The notes beneath the pieces were generated by a model that was given only the letters and a program-made list of their open reading frames with translations, made no database searches and had not been told where the DNA came from. Both the position numbers and the translations under genes were made by a program. Of a stretch of DNA of 52,581 nt, positions 27,315 through 33,671 are shown one piece after another. The stretch lies in contig NZ_LAHA01000056.1 of NCBI RefSeq assembly GCF_002608075.1, forward strand, positions 33,082-85,662, given 5' to 3'. This DNA comes from Nostoc linckia z4 (GTDB taxonomy: Bacteria; Cyanobacteriota; Cyanobacteriia; Cyanobacteriales; Nostocaceae). Each line of letters begins with the position of its first letter. Within the stretch, counting starts at the first letter, position 1.

Positions 27315-28003
27315 TGCAGACAAAAAAACGTCGGCGTCAAAAATTTCTCAAAATCAAACTAATAAAACGCCAAGAAATGTGGACACTTACGGCTCCGGGG
27401 TGGGCGATTGCAATCGCTGTGATTGCTTATTTAATATTTTTGAGTATTACTCATGTACACTCATATCTCGCCGTAACTTCCCCTCTCAAATCAGCAGAAA
27501 TATTAGTTGTTGAAGGATGGCTACCAGATTATGCCATAGAAGAAGCGTTAATAGAATTTAAAAACGGTTCTTATCGTCAAATAATTACCACAGGAGGTAC
27601 ATTAGGAAAAGGAACTTACCTGACTGGATACAATAATTTCGCAGAAGTGACAGCCGCCACCTTTAATAAACTTGGTTTAGAAGCAGAAAAAGTAGTAGCT
27701 GTTCCCACACCTTATGTAGTTAAAGATCGTAGTTACGCCTCTGCTGCTGAATTTTATCGCTGGCTATCCAATTCCAATATAAAAGTAGAATCAATAAATC
27801 TTTTTTCCTTGGATGTTCATACCCGTAGGAGTTGGTTAATTTTTAAAAAAATACTCTATCCAGAAATTCAAGTCGGGGTAATTGCTGCCAAAACTCAAGA
27901 TTACGATCCACAGAAATGGTGGGGTTCTAGCCAAGGTGTGCGGACTGTTCTTGATGAAACAATTGCTTATGTTTATGCACGATTTTTGAGTTGGAAAGCT
28001 TAA
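27314..28003 (+). CDS. YdcF/SanA/ElyC-like DUF218 protein, membrane-anchored
   Basis: A 229-residue protein with a very basic N-terminus (KKRRRQKFLKIK), one membrane helix at about 30-50, and an external Rossmann-like domain. EILVVEGWLPDYAIEEALIEF (about 62-82) and IITTGG (about 90-95) are the conserved first strands of DUF218, a family linked in other bacteria to envelope and lipid-carrier metabolism. This branch is common in cyanobacteria and its substrate is unknown. It overlaps the DUF2301 gene by one base. Confidence 0.75.
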   Translation: MQTKKRRRQKFLKIKLIKRQEMWTLTAPGWAIAIAVIAYLIFLSITHVHSYLAVTSPLKSAEILVVEGWLPDYAIEEALIEFKNGSYRQIITTGGTLGKGTYLTGYNNFAEVTAATFNKLGLEAEKVVAVPTPYVVKDRSYASAAEFYRWLSNSNIKVESINLFSLDVHTRRSWLIFKKILYPEIQVGVIAAKTQDYDPQKWWGSSQGVRTVLDETIAYVYARFLSWKA

Positions 28004-28048
28004 AAATAATTTAAAAATTGGCGTTGCAAACCGGATTTATTATGATTT

Positions 28049-28090
28049 CCCCTCCTCGCTGGCGGGGAGGGGATTAAGGGGAGGGGTGCA
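28049..28090. repeat. CCCCTCC-GGCGGGGAGGGG palindromic repeat between convergent genes
   Basis: A GC-rich inverted repeat (CCCCTCCTCGCTGGCGGGGAGGGG by its two arms, then AAGGGGAGGGG) lies between the ends of two convergent genes, where it could terminate both. It is a common cyanobacterial intergenic repeat type. Confidence 0.6.
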
Positions 28091-28093
28091 AAT

Positions 28094-29527
28094 CTACTTA
28101 TCCTCTCGCACAGGTAACGGCATATCCAAAATCTCCATCAGCAAATCCAAACGAGAGGGACGCGTTAGGAGTGGAACGAGGTTAGGCAAGCTGTAGTAAT
28201 CACCCTCAAAAGTAAAGGTTTCCACAGGTGCTTGCTGCTGCTTTAGTTGACTTTCTACCCAGTTGTAATGACTACCTACGCGGACAATCACCACATTAGG
28301 AATTACAGCAAACTCTCGACAATAGGTTTTGTAGACTTCGTTGAAGTAAGGTGTAGCATTTTCCCCTTCATCGGTTACCAGAATAATCTGGTCAACAACC
28401 TGCTTTTTTTTCCGCATTGCTTCCAACGCAGAACCAATACTAGTACCGCCGCCTGCATTGATGTGCTTAAAAGCACGTTCCCAGTCAGTTAACTCTTTAC
28501 CCTTTGCGGTGACAGCATAAGGAATGGTGTCGAAGGCGTAGACAAACAATTCTGCTTGAGCGATACCAGAGATTAACGCACCGAGTTGCTTACCAAGGGC
28601 GATCGCATTTTCCATTGAACCAGACTTATCCACCAGTAAAGCAGTTGGGCGAGCGATCGCACCACGGCGTTTCACCTGTTCGTTGGTCACTTTTTCTAAA
28701 CGTGCAACGGTGTCTGCATCTAAATCTGCGGTGTCTGCCGCAACCTGGGCTTTGAATGCTGCCACACGTCCACTTTTAGATGCTGCTTCCAGTTTTGAAT
28801 CAATCAGCTTCTTGACTTCTGGATGATCCATTGCACCTCTAGCTTGGAGTGACTTGAGGTTATTAATAACTTCCTGGGGAGTCATGCTGTTGATTAACGC
28901 CACCAGCACAACTGGTGTGAGTTGTTTAATTGCACCGATGGCAATTGTATAGGGAATGTTGAATTCCACAATCAGCCGTGCTTGTTCTGCCGCGCTTTCC
29001 GCCTTGGCAAGCCGTTTGAGGATATCTGCTAAGGAACCCTCTGGCGGAGTATCGCAAAATAGAATCGCATTTGCCCGTTCATTTGGCTTGATGTGCAGCG
29101 AAGCATACAAGTGCTTCATTGCCTTACGACCCCGCAACGCAGCGCGATCGAACAAAGCCGGATTGCTTTCCCGTGTCTTCAAATAACGCCGCACCGCAGT
29201 TCGAGCCGAACGAGGCAGTTTATTTTGCTGCTGCTTCATAAAGTCCACTACACGCGCCACCTGATAAGGTGGAAACTCTTGCAGCATCATAAATCCGGCG
29301 TCACGGTGTTCAACCAAATTGCTGGTTAGTAAGTGAGCAACAAACACTTCCTTGTGGTCGCGGACATCACCATGACGCTGATACCAAACTGCCAGGTGTC
29401 CGTAGAAAATAGGATCGAGTTCAACAATTAACTTGTGAATTTCTGCGACTTGCTCAAGTTTGCGGTGAGGAGTTGTCAGCAAACTGTTGAGCATTTCCAA
29501 GCGCAGGTCACGTTCTGCGGTATTCAT
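28094..29527 (-). CDS. Ro60-like (TROVE/HEAT + vWA) RNA-binding protein
   Basis: A 477-residue protein with an all-helical N-terminal part (about 1-270) and a C-terminal von Willebrand A domain (about 290-460). The vWA domain has the MIDAS motif DKSGSM (about 300-305), GGGTSIGSALEAM (about 362-374; compare human Ro60 AGGTDCSLPM) and a VTDEGEN strand. The N-terminus reads like HEAT-repeat pairs (FYGHLAVWYQRHGDVRDHKE, GFMMLQEFPPYQVARVV), matching the TROVE layout in which Ro60 forms a ring that holds Y RNA on its outer face. It is slightly shorter than typical Ro60 (about 540). Genes upstream on the same strand encode Y-RNA-like transcripts, which supports the assignment. A plain HEAT+vWA protein is the alternative. 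A TTAACCTCCTTGAG complement before the ATG gives a strong AAGGAGGTTAA site. Confidence 0.68.
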   Translation of the reverse strand: MNTAERDLRLEMLNSLLTTPHRKLEQVAEIHKLIVELDPIFYGHLAVWYQRHGDVRDHKEVFVAHLLTSNLVEHRDAGFMMLQEFPPYQVARVVDFMKQQQNKLPRSARTAVRRYLKTRESNPALFDRAALRGRKAMKHLYASLHIKPNERANAILFCDTPPEGSLADILKRLAKAESAAEQARLIVEFNIPYTIAIGAIKQLTPVVLVALINSMTPQEVINNLKSLQARGAMDHPEVKKLIDSKLEAASKSGRVAAFKAQVAADTADLDADTVARLEKVTNEQVKRRGAIARPTALLVDKSGSMENAIALGKQLGALISGIAQAELFVYAFDTIPYAVTAKGKELTDWERAFKHINAGGGTSIGSALEAMRKKKQVVDQIILVTDEGENATPYFNEVYKTYCREFAVIPNVVIVRVGSHYNWVESQLKQQQAPVETFTFEGDYYSLPNLVPLLTRPSRLDLLMEILDMPLPVREDK

Positions 29528-29544
29528 ATTTAACCTCCTTGAGA

Positions 29545-29596
29545 AATTTTAGATTTTAGATTTTAGATTTTGGATTGCAATCTAAAATCTAAAATT
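29545..29596. repeat. TTTAGAT heptamer repeats forming a hairpin
   Basis: Three copies of TTTAGAT-type units are followed by TTGGATTGCAATCTAAAATCTAAAATT, so left and right halves pair around GGATTGCAATC. It lies just upstream of the Ro60-like gene on its coding strand. The same unit recurs at about 30378-30410 and inside murD. Confidence 0.6.
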
Positions 29597-29697
29597 GTAG
29601 GAGGCAGATGTTGGACGCCGTGTGATACAGTCACCGCGCAAGTTGCAGAGTTATATAAGCTTCTGCGATGAGGGCGCGACAACAACTGCCGAGGGAT

Positions 29698-29900
29698 TGG
29701 GGACTGGGGGAGATGGGGAGATGGGGAGATGGGAAGATGGGGAGATGGGAAGATGGGGAGATGGGGAGATGGGGAGATGGGGAGTGTGGGGAGTGTGGGG
29801 AGTGTGGGGGGAAAGATTTTTTCACCATCCTCCCACACCTCCCACACTTCCTGCTTGCCCAATGCCCAATGCCCAATGCCCCATGCCCAATTCCCATTAC
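29698..29900. repeat. Dense short tandem repeats (GGGGAGAT, GGGGAGTGT, TGCCCAA)
   Basis: From about 29702 there are at least ten GGGGAGAT/GGGAAGAT units, then four GGGGAGTGT units, an inverted CTCCCACACCTCCCACAC tract at about 29830-29848, and four to five TGCCCAA heptamers up to 29895. These are the short tandemly repeated repetitive sequences typical of Nostocales. Open frames through the tract on either strand are repeat artefacts. It separates the L7/L12-like gene from the Ro60-like gene. Confidence 0.85.
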
Positions 29901-30277
29901 TTCAAATAAACAACTGCTCCTGTCTCCTCTAGCTGCTGCTTGAGAATTTCAGCTGTTTCCTGATTTAGTCCTGTCTGAAGGACTTGAGGTAGGGATTCCA
30001 CAAAATCTTTGGCTTCTTTGAGTCCCAGTCCTGTCACCGTCCTGATGACCTTGAGTAAGGCAATCTTTTTCTCTGCTGGAACCGATACCAACAAGACATC
30101 AAATTCCGTTTGAATCTGCGGTTGAGTTTGATCCTCATCTCGCTTGTCAATCTGAAGGAATTTTGGTGTGGATATATCGACATTGAAAGTTACTTCAATT
30201 TGCTTTACTAATTGGGCAGTTTCATTAATATTTAAAGACTTGATTTTTTCTAAAATTTCCAGAGTTTTTACAGACAT
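29897..30277 (-). CDS. Divergent stand-alone ribosomal protein L7/L12 paralogue
   Basis: A 126-residue protein with both parts of L7/L12. Residues 6-35 (EILEKIKSLNINETAQLVKQ) resemble the N-terminal dimerisation helix pair, followed by a linker, and residues 58-126 (EFDVLLVSVPAEKKIALLK, VTGLGLKEAKDFVESLP) are the factor-binding C-terminal domain with its GLGLKEAK helix. The normal linker is not Ala/Gly-rich but reads KFLQIDKRDEDQTQPQIQ. It is not beside rplJ, rplA or rpoB, so it is a second copy and not the housekeeping gene. It lies on the same strand as the Y-RNA-like elements and the Ro60-like gene, suggesting a ribosome- or translation-factor-linked job for this cluster. Confidence 0.82.
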   Translation of the reverse strand: MSVKTLEILEKIKSLNINETAQLVKQIEVTFNVDISTPKFLQIDKRDEDQTQPQIQTEFDVLLVSVPAEKKIALLKVIRTVTGLGLKEAKDFVESLPQVLQTGLNQETAEILKQQLEETGAVVYLK

Positions 30278-30413
30278 AACAGCCTCGAATCATACTAAAT
30301 TCAATTAGTATTATTTGTAAGTCCAGCAAATACGTTTTATTTGAATTTTGAATTCTGAATTCTGAATTCTGATTTTTAATCCAAAATCTAAAATCTAAAA
30401 TCCAAAATTGAAT

Positions 30414-30541
<128 letters not shown>

Positions 30542-30547
30542 AATATT

Positions 30548-31273
30548 TTAGTTTTCAGAAATTTGATTTAAAATAAATCGAATTTCTTTTTTACTACACT
30601 GTTGTTTCTTTACAGCGTAAATTCTGCTACCTTTATAAGTGTCGGCACGAGAAGAATGAATGAAACCTTTCAGAATATCCTGCACATAATTAGTTGATGA
30701 TGGAAAATCTTCAAAGGTAATTAGATACCAAATATCGTTGAGTTTGTGGTATTGATGATAACGATCGACGATGACAACATCAGTTTCCTGCTGCCTTTGT
30801 TTCTGCTTTCGAGGTATATTCTGTACAGCACAAAGAATACCAGTTTCCGGATGGACATAAAAGCTATTGCGGTAACTTCCATCTAACAGAATTGGATGCC
30901 CACGGTCAGGCTTACTATAAACATCACCGTCAATGATTTGTACATGGCGTTCAACATAATGCCACAAATGACTAATGACATGCTGTCCTGCCATTGTTTT
31001 GGTATCCAATCGTTCACATAGTTGGCTGTAAACATCATTCCACGGTTGTCCAGCTTTTGAGCGCAAAAACCGACGCAAAGGGCCGAGATGATCTGAAGGA
31101 TATTTAGTTTTTTTCGTTGCTTTAATTAAGTAGTGATTAAATAATCCGTCTTCACTCGCTTCTTTGGTGATGTTGTCTAATTGCTTTTTAAAACCGGTCA
31201 CTTTTTTGAGACTAATTCTCTTACCAACACGAGGACGTTCAATCACAATTTCGCTCAAACGATGTTCGCTCAT
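30548..31273 (-). CDS. Unknown protein of the Ro60-like/Y-RNA-like cluster, 241 aa
   Basis: A basic, soluble 241-residue protein with no signal peptide or membrane segment. The most distinctive stretch, about 62-115, reads HLGPLRRFLRSKAGQPWNDVY, then ISHLWHYVERHVQIIDGDVY (key residues PLRRFLR, GxPWxxVY, HxxxYVERHV), and looks like a conserved core. I know no named domain for it. It lies between two structured RNAs and next to the L7/L12-like gene on the same strand, so an RNA- or ribosome-binding role is plausible. The ATG has only a weak GAGAT site. Confidence 0.6.
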   Translation of the reverse strand: MSEHRLSEIVIERPRVGKRISLKKVTGFKKQLDNITKEASEDGLFNHYLIKATKKTKYPSDHLGPLRRFLRSKAGQPWNDVYSQLCERLDTKTMAGQHVISHLWHYVERHVQIIDGDVYSKPDRGHPILLDGSYRNSFYVHPETGILCAVQNIPRKQKQRQQETDVVIVDRYHQYHKLNDIWYLITFEDFPSSTNYVQDILKGFIHSSRADTYKGSRIYAVKKQQCSKKEIRFILNQISEN

Positions 31274-31399
31274 ATCTCATTTTATTTAAATATTGTTTTA
31301 CTAGTTGAGTTTTGATTAAACATAAATTTGCGAACATCATTGAACTCACCTCCATGTAAGTGATTGGTTAATAGATAAATACAATTTAAATAATTGAAA

Positions 31400-31559
31400 T
31401 TCCGCACAAGTTAGCAAAGCAATTTTCACAGTTGCCTTTACCAATTTGGCTACGCTCCCATCAGTGGAAGCGACAGGAATCGTTCGCGTAGCGTTCCCGC
31501 AGGGTACCTGTATTTCCGTTGCCGGATGGTGTGTAGGCTTTACAAGTTAGGGTGCGGAA
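31400..31559 (-). ncRNA. Y-RNA-like RNA with a circularly permuted tRNA-like module (element 3)
   Basis: The ends TTCCGCAC and GTGCGGAA pair (8 bp). After an internal loop (CCTAACTT opposite TAACTT) comes GTAAAGC/GCTTTGC. The module on top has tRNA parts in permuted order: a CACA/TGTG anticodon-type stem, a small variable-arm hairpin TCCG-GCAA-CGGA, T-stem ACAGG/CCTGT, an acceptor stem CGCTTCCA/TGGGAGCG closed by a CTGA loop, then TA and a D-arm GCC-AAATTGGTAAA-GGC. This T-arm, capped acceptor, D-arm order is that of YrlA-type bacterial Y RNAs. The stems differ in sequence from elements 1 and 2 while the loop sequences CCCTAAC and AACTTG are kept. Confidence 0.75.
31478..31506. repeat. GCGTAGCGTTCCCGCAGGG palindromic repeat inside a T-loop
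   Basis: The T-loop of element 3 is 29 bases instead of 7. The extra bases match the Nostoc interspersed repeat CGTTCGCGTAGCGTTCCCGC (relatives at about 381-412 and 36130-36165). Removing 22 bases would restore a normal T-loop of the TTCGATT kind. Confidence 0.7.
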
Positions 31560-31587
31560 AGAAGACACGGGGACGCCAAGAATTTAT

Positions 31588-31788
31588 CTAACCATAGACA
31601 GCTTCCGGACGCACAATTAAATCGCCGCTGGGACGCCGATCGACTACGTAAGCAGAAAGGCGATCGCTATTTACATCTAAATGCCGCGCTACCCGTTCTT
31701 TCACTGCTACATCGTTCATACTTGCTGTAATTCCCAGTTGTGTTTCAACAACATCAACAGAACGTCCTTCAAATCGAATATGAACCAT
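31588..31788 (-). CDS. Small unknown protein of the Ro60-like/Y-RNA-like cluster, 66 aa
   Basis: A 66-residue protein starting MVHIRFEGRSVDVVETQLGI and ending GDLIVRPEAVYG. ATG 31788 is chosen because an AGAGGTGAT ribosome binding site lies just upstream and would overlap the alternative GTG at 31797. The order strand (HIRFEGRSVDV), helix (DVAVKERVARHL), strands (LSAYVVDR, LIVRPEA) suggests a small alpha/beta domain, perhaps beta-grasp-like, but I do not recognise the family. Its position between structured RNAs on the same strand argues for a role with them. Confidence 0.65.
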   Translation of the reverse strand: MVHIRFEGRSVDVVETQLGITASMNDVAVKERVARHLDVNSDRLSAYVVDRRPSGDLIVRPEAVYG

Positions 31789-31830
31789 CACAATCACCTC
31801 TTTTCTAATTACAAATTACAAATTATTTAG

Positions 31831-32039
<209 letters not shown>

Positions 32040-32150
32040 AAGTTTGTTAAGAATAATAGAAATTATTCCTGTAAGAAAACGCCAAAAATTAAGTTATTTT
32101 TGTCGTAGCTTTAGGCTTTAAAGCCATTTTCAGTAACAATTAAAGCCTAA

Positions 32151-32231
32151 TGGAGTCGTCGGGAATTGAACCCGAATCCTGCAACCGTCCGTTTGTTGGT
32201 TTCGGAGCAGACGAACGCCAATCGCGACCCC
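32151..32231 (-). ncRNA. tRNA-like RNA lacking a normal D-arm
   Basis: Eighty-one bases on the minus strand. The acceptor GGGGTCG/CGACTCC with discriminator A and a perfect T-arm TCGGG-TTCAATT-CCCGA are clear. The middle can form CGTCTG/CGGACG around a 16-base loop containing CTCCGAA, but no D-arm is found. It is not a full tmRNA (too short, no tag frame). It could be a degenerate tRNA, a tRNA mimic belonging to the neighbouring Y-RNA-like set, or an acceptor piece of a split RNA. Confidence 0.45.
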
Positions 32232-32599
32232 AAAAGTTATAACTAGCTATTCAGTTGTCTAGGTTCTGAGATGTCTTGCTTTGACCTCTTGGAGAGGTTT
32301 TTGTTTTCATAATACATTTGTAATACACAAGTTACATGATGTCAAGGGTATACTACAAATTTTTTGGTCTATGAGGGAGCCAGTAGTATGAATTTACAAA
32401 AAGTTGTAATTATTACAATTACTAGGCAGGGAATTGGCGGAGGCTATGACAGTTAGCGGCGTTGGTTTCTAGCGTTTTAAAGATGACTAGAGTCTAAAGT
32501 AAGCATGGTTAAAAAACTATTATTTTTTATCTCTCAAAAAATAGGAGGGTATAAAATTTGCGCTGGATTGGTTTAATCAATTTTAAGGACAAACAACTA
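32232..32599. other. Divergent intergenic region between the RNA cluster and the CVNH gene
   Basis: Probably carries promoters in both directions. An ACCTCT-TGGA-GAGGT hairpin lies at 32284-32299. An AGGAGGG Shine-Dalgarno (32543-32549) and a TATAAAAT box (32550-32557) precede an in-frame TTG at 32558. No other gene is visible. Confidence 0.45.
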
Positions 32600-32986
32600 A
32601 TGCTGAAAATTTGTGTAACTTTTTTGTGTGCGCTGTTGCTGAGCTTTAATATGGCGATCGCCAACGCTTGGGCAACTGGTGAGTTTTCTCAAACCTGCAA
32701 TAACATTAGTCTCGAAGGTTCTACCCTAACGGCTAGCTGTGAAAAAGCTGATGGATATACTCTTTCTGCAACTTCTATCGACTTAAATCCATATATCGCA
32801 AATCTCGATGGCACTTTAAGTTGGGATGGAGATAAATTTGCTCTGACTTGCGACAATATTGGTTTAGCTGGTAAAAACAGGCTTCGTGCTGAGTGTGAAA
32901 GAGCAGACGGAGAAACATATCTAGGAAGCTACATCAATCTTGATGAGCATATTGCCAATATTGACGGTCAGCTTAAGTTTGAATAA
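32600..32986 (+). CDS. Secreted cyanovirin-N (CVNH) family lectin
   Basis: A 128-residue precursor whose mature part is a CVNH domain. GEFSQTCNNISLEGSTLTASC and ANIDGQLKFE parallel cyanovirin-N's FSQTCYNSAIQGSVLTSTC and ANIDGTLKYE. The four cysteines sit in the paired positions that form two disulphides in cyanovirin-N, and the two sequence repeats are present. A signal peptide (LKICVTFLCALLLSFNMAIA, cleaved after AWA) sends it to the periplasm or outside. CVNH proteins bind high-mannose glycans. ATG 32600 has an AAGGA box; an in-frame TTG at 32558 with a strong AGGAGGG site is a serious alternative that would extend the N-terminus by 14 residues. Confidence 0.92.
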   Translation: MLKICVTFLCALLLSFNMAIANAWATGEFSQTCNNISLEGSTLTASCEKADGYTLSATSIDLNPYIANLDGTLSWDGDKFALTCDNIGLAGKNRLRAECERADGETYLGSYINLDEHIANIDGQLKFE

Positions 32987-33051
32987 TCTAGAACAGTCAA
33001 CATCTTCTAATCCCTGAAAAAGGAAGTATTAAAAACTTCCAACTCATCAAC

Positions 33052-33132
33052 TATCCAATCTTGTGGGGTAGGAATCTTACCTGCGCTTTGTTGCAGGTAG
33101 GCGAGACGCCCACCCCACAATTAGATTGGATA
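33052..33132. repeat. MITE-like palindromic element after the CVNH gene
   Basis: TATCCAATCTTGTGGGGT at the left pairs with ACCCCACA-ATT-AGATTGGATA at the right (three extra bases on one side). The core contains CCTGC...GCAGG, so the whole can form a long hairpin. It lies between the CVNH gene and the next small gene. Confidence 0.65.
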
Positions 33133-33172
33133 ATCTCAGGGTGCAATTTACTTAAAAAAAGGTAGAACATAT

Positions 33173-33439
33173 ATGTCAGACCAGTTTACGTTTTCCGTCA
33201 CTAATAACACCGACTTAGCAATTACAGAATTGTGGGCATCTCCTGATGATGAAGATTGGTCTCAATTTACCCTTTCCGAAGAAGGAATTCCTGTGGGTGA
33301 ATCAGTAACAATTGCCTGGGCAGAATATACAAATAATTCTCCCTGTGAATGGTACATCTCTGCTGTATTTGAAGATGATTCAGAAAGTGATTCAGCTTTA
33401 TTTAACTTCTGTGAAGAACCAGATTTAGTATTTGGATAA
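33173..33439 (+). CDS. Small acidic beta-rich hypothetical protein, 88 aa
   Basis: An acidic 88-residue protein with no signal peptide. FTFSVTNNTDLAITELWASP, a GIPVGESVTIAW strand and CEWYISAVFEDDSE suggest a small beta-sandwich of the sort found in cyanobacterial proteins of unknown function; two cysteines (about 58 and 80) could pair. AAAAAGGTAGAACAT gives a usable ribosome binding site. I cannot assign a function. It follows the CVNH gene in the same direction, separated by a palindromic element. Confidence 0.7.
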   Translation: MSDQFTFSVTNNTDLAITELWASPDDEDWSQFTLSEEGIPVGESVTIAWAEYTNNSPCEWYISAVFEDDSESDSALFNFCEEPDLVFG

Positions 33440-33450
33440 ATTTTGCAGTA

Positions 33451-33480
33451 TGGTGTTGACTGTTGACTGTTGACTGTTAA
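33451..33480. repeat. TTGACTG tandem heptamers
   Basis: Three and a half copies of TGTTGAC followed by TGTTAACAG. It is one more member of the GTTGAC repeat family seen across the window. Confidence 0.7.
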
Positions 33481-33594
33481 CAGCCACCATTGATATTTTT
33501 CAAGTAACCAAATAGGCTTACTATATTGTGTCCGCTCTCAATCCAATTTACTCAATTCAGAATTCTGAATTCTAATTTCTGACAACAAAATTTT

Positions 33595-33618
33595 AGGGGT
33601 AGTTGTGTAACTACCCCT
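33595..33618. terminator. Stem-loop between convergent genes
   Basis: AGGGGTAGTT and AACTACCCCT are perfect 10-bp arms around GTGT, followed on the + strand by TTTATT. It lies between the small 88-aa gene and the end of convergent ndhD and may serve both. Confidence 0.7.
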
Positions 33619-33671
33619 TTATTCCCCTCAAATTAGAATTTAATTCCACCATCCTTTATAGGATGTATATT

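Noticed and set aside
29698..29900. CRISPR array
   Set aside because: The units are directly adjacent 7-9 base repeats without spacers, and no cas genes are nearby.
29563..29943. Several open frames through the GGGGAGAT tract
   Set aside because: They are artefacts of repeats read in different frames on both strands.
32151..32231. tmRNA (ssrA)
   Set aside because: The acceptor and T-arm look right, but the molecule is only 81 nt, has no tag-peptide frame, and lacks the 5' GGATTCGAC-type segment.
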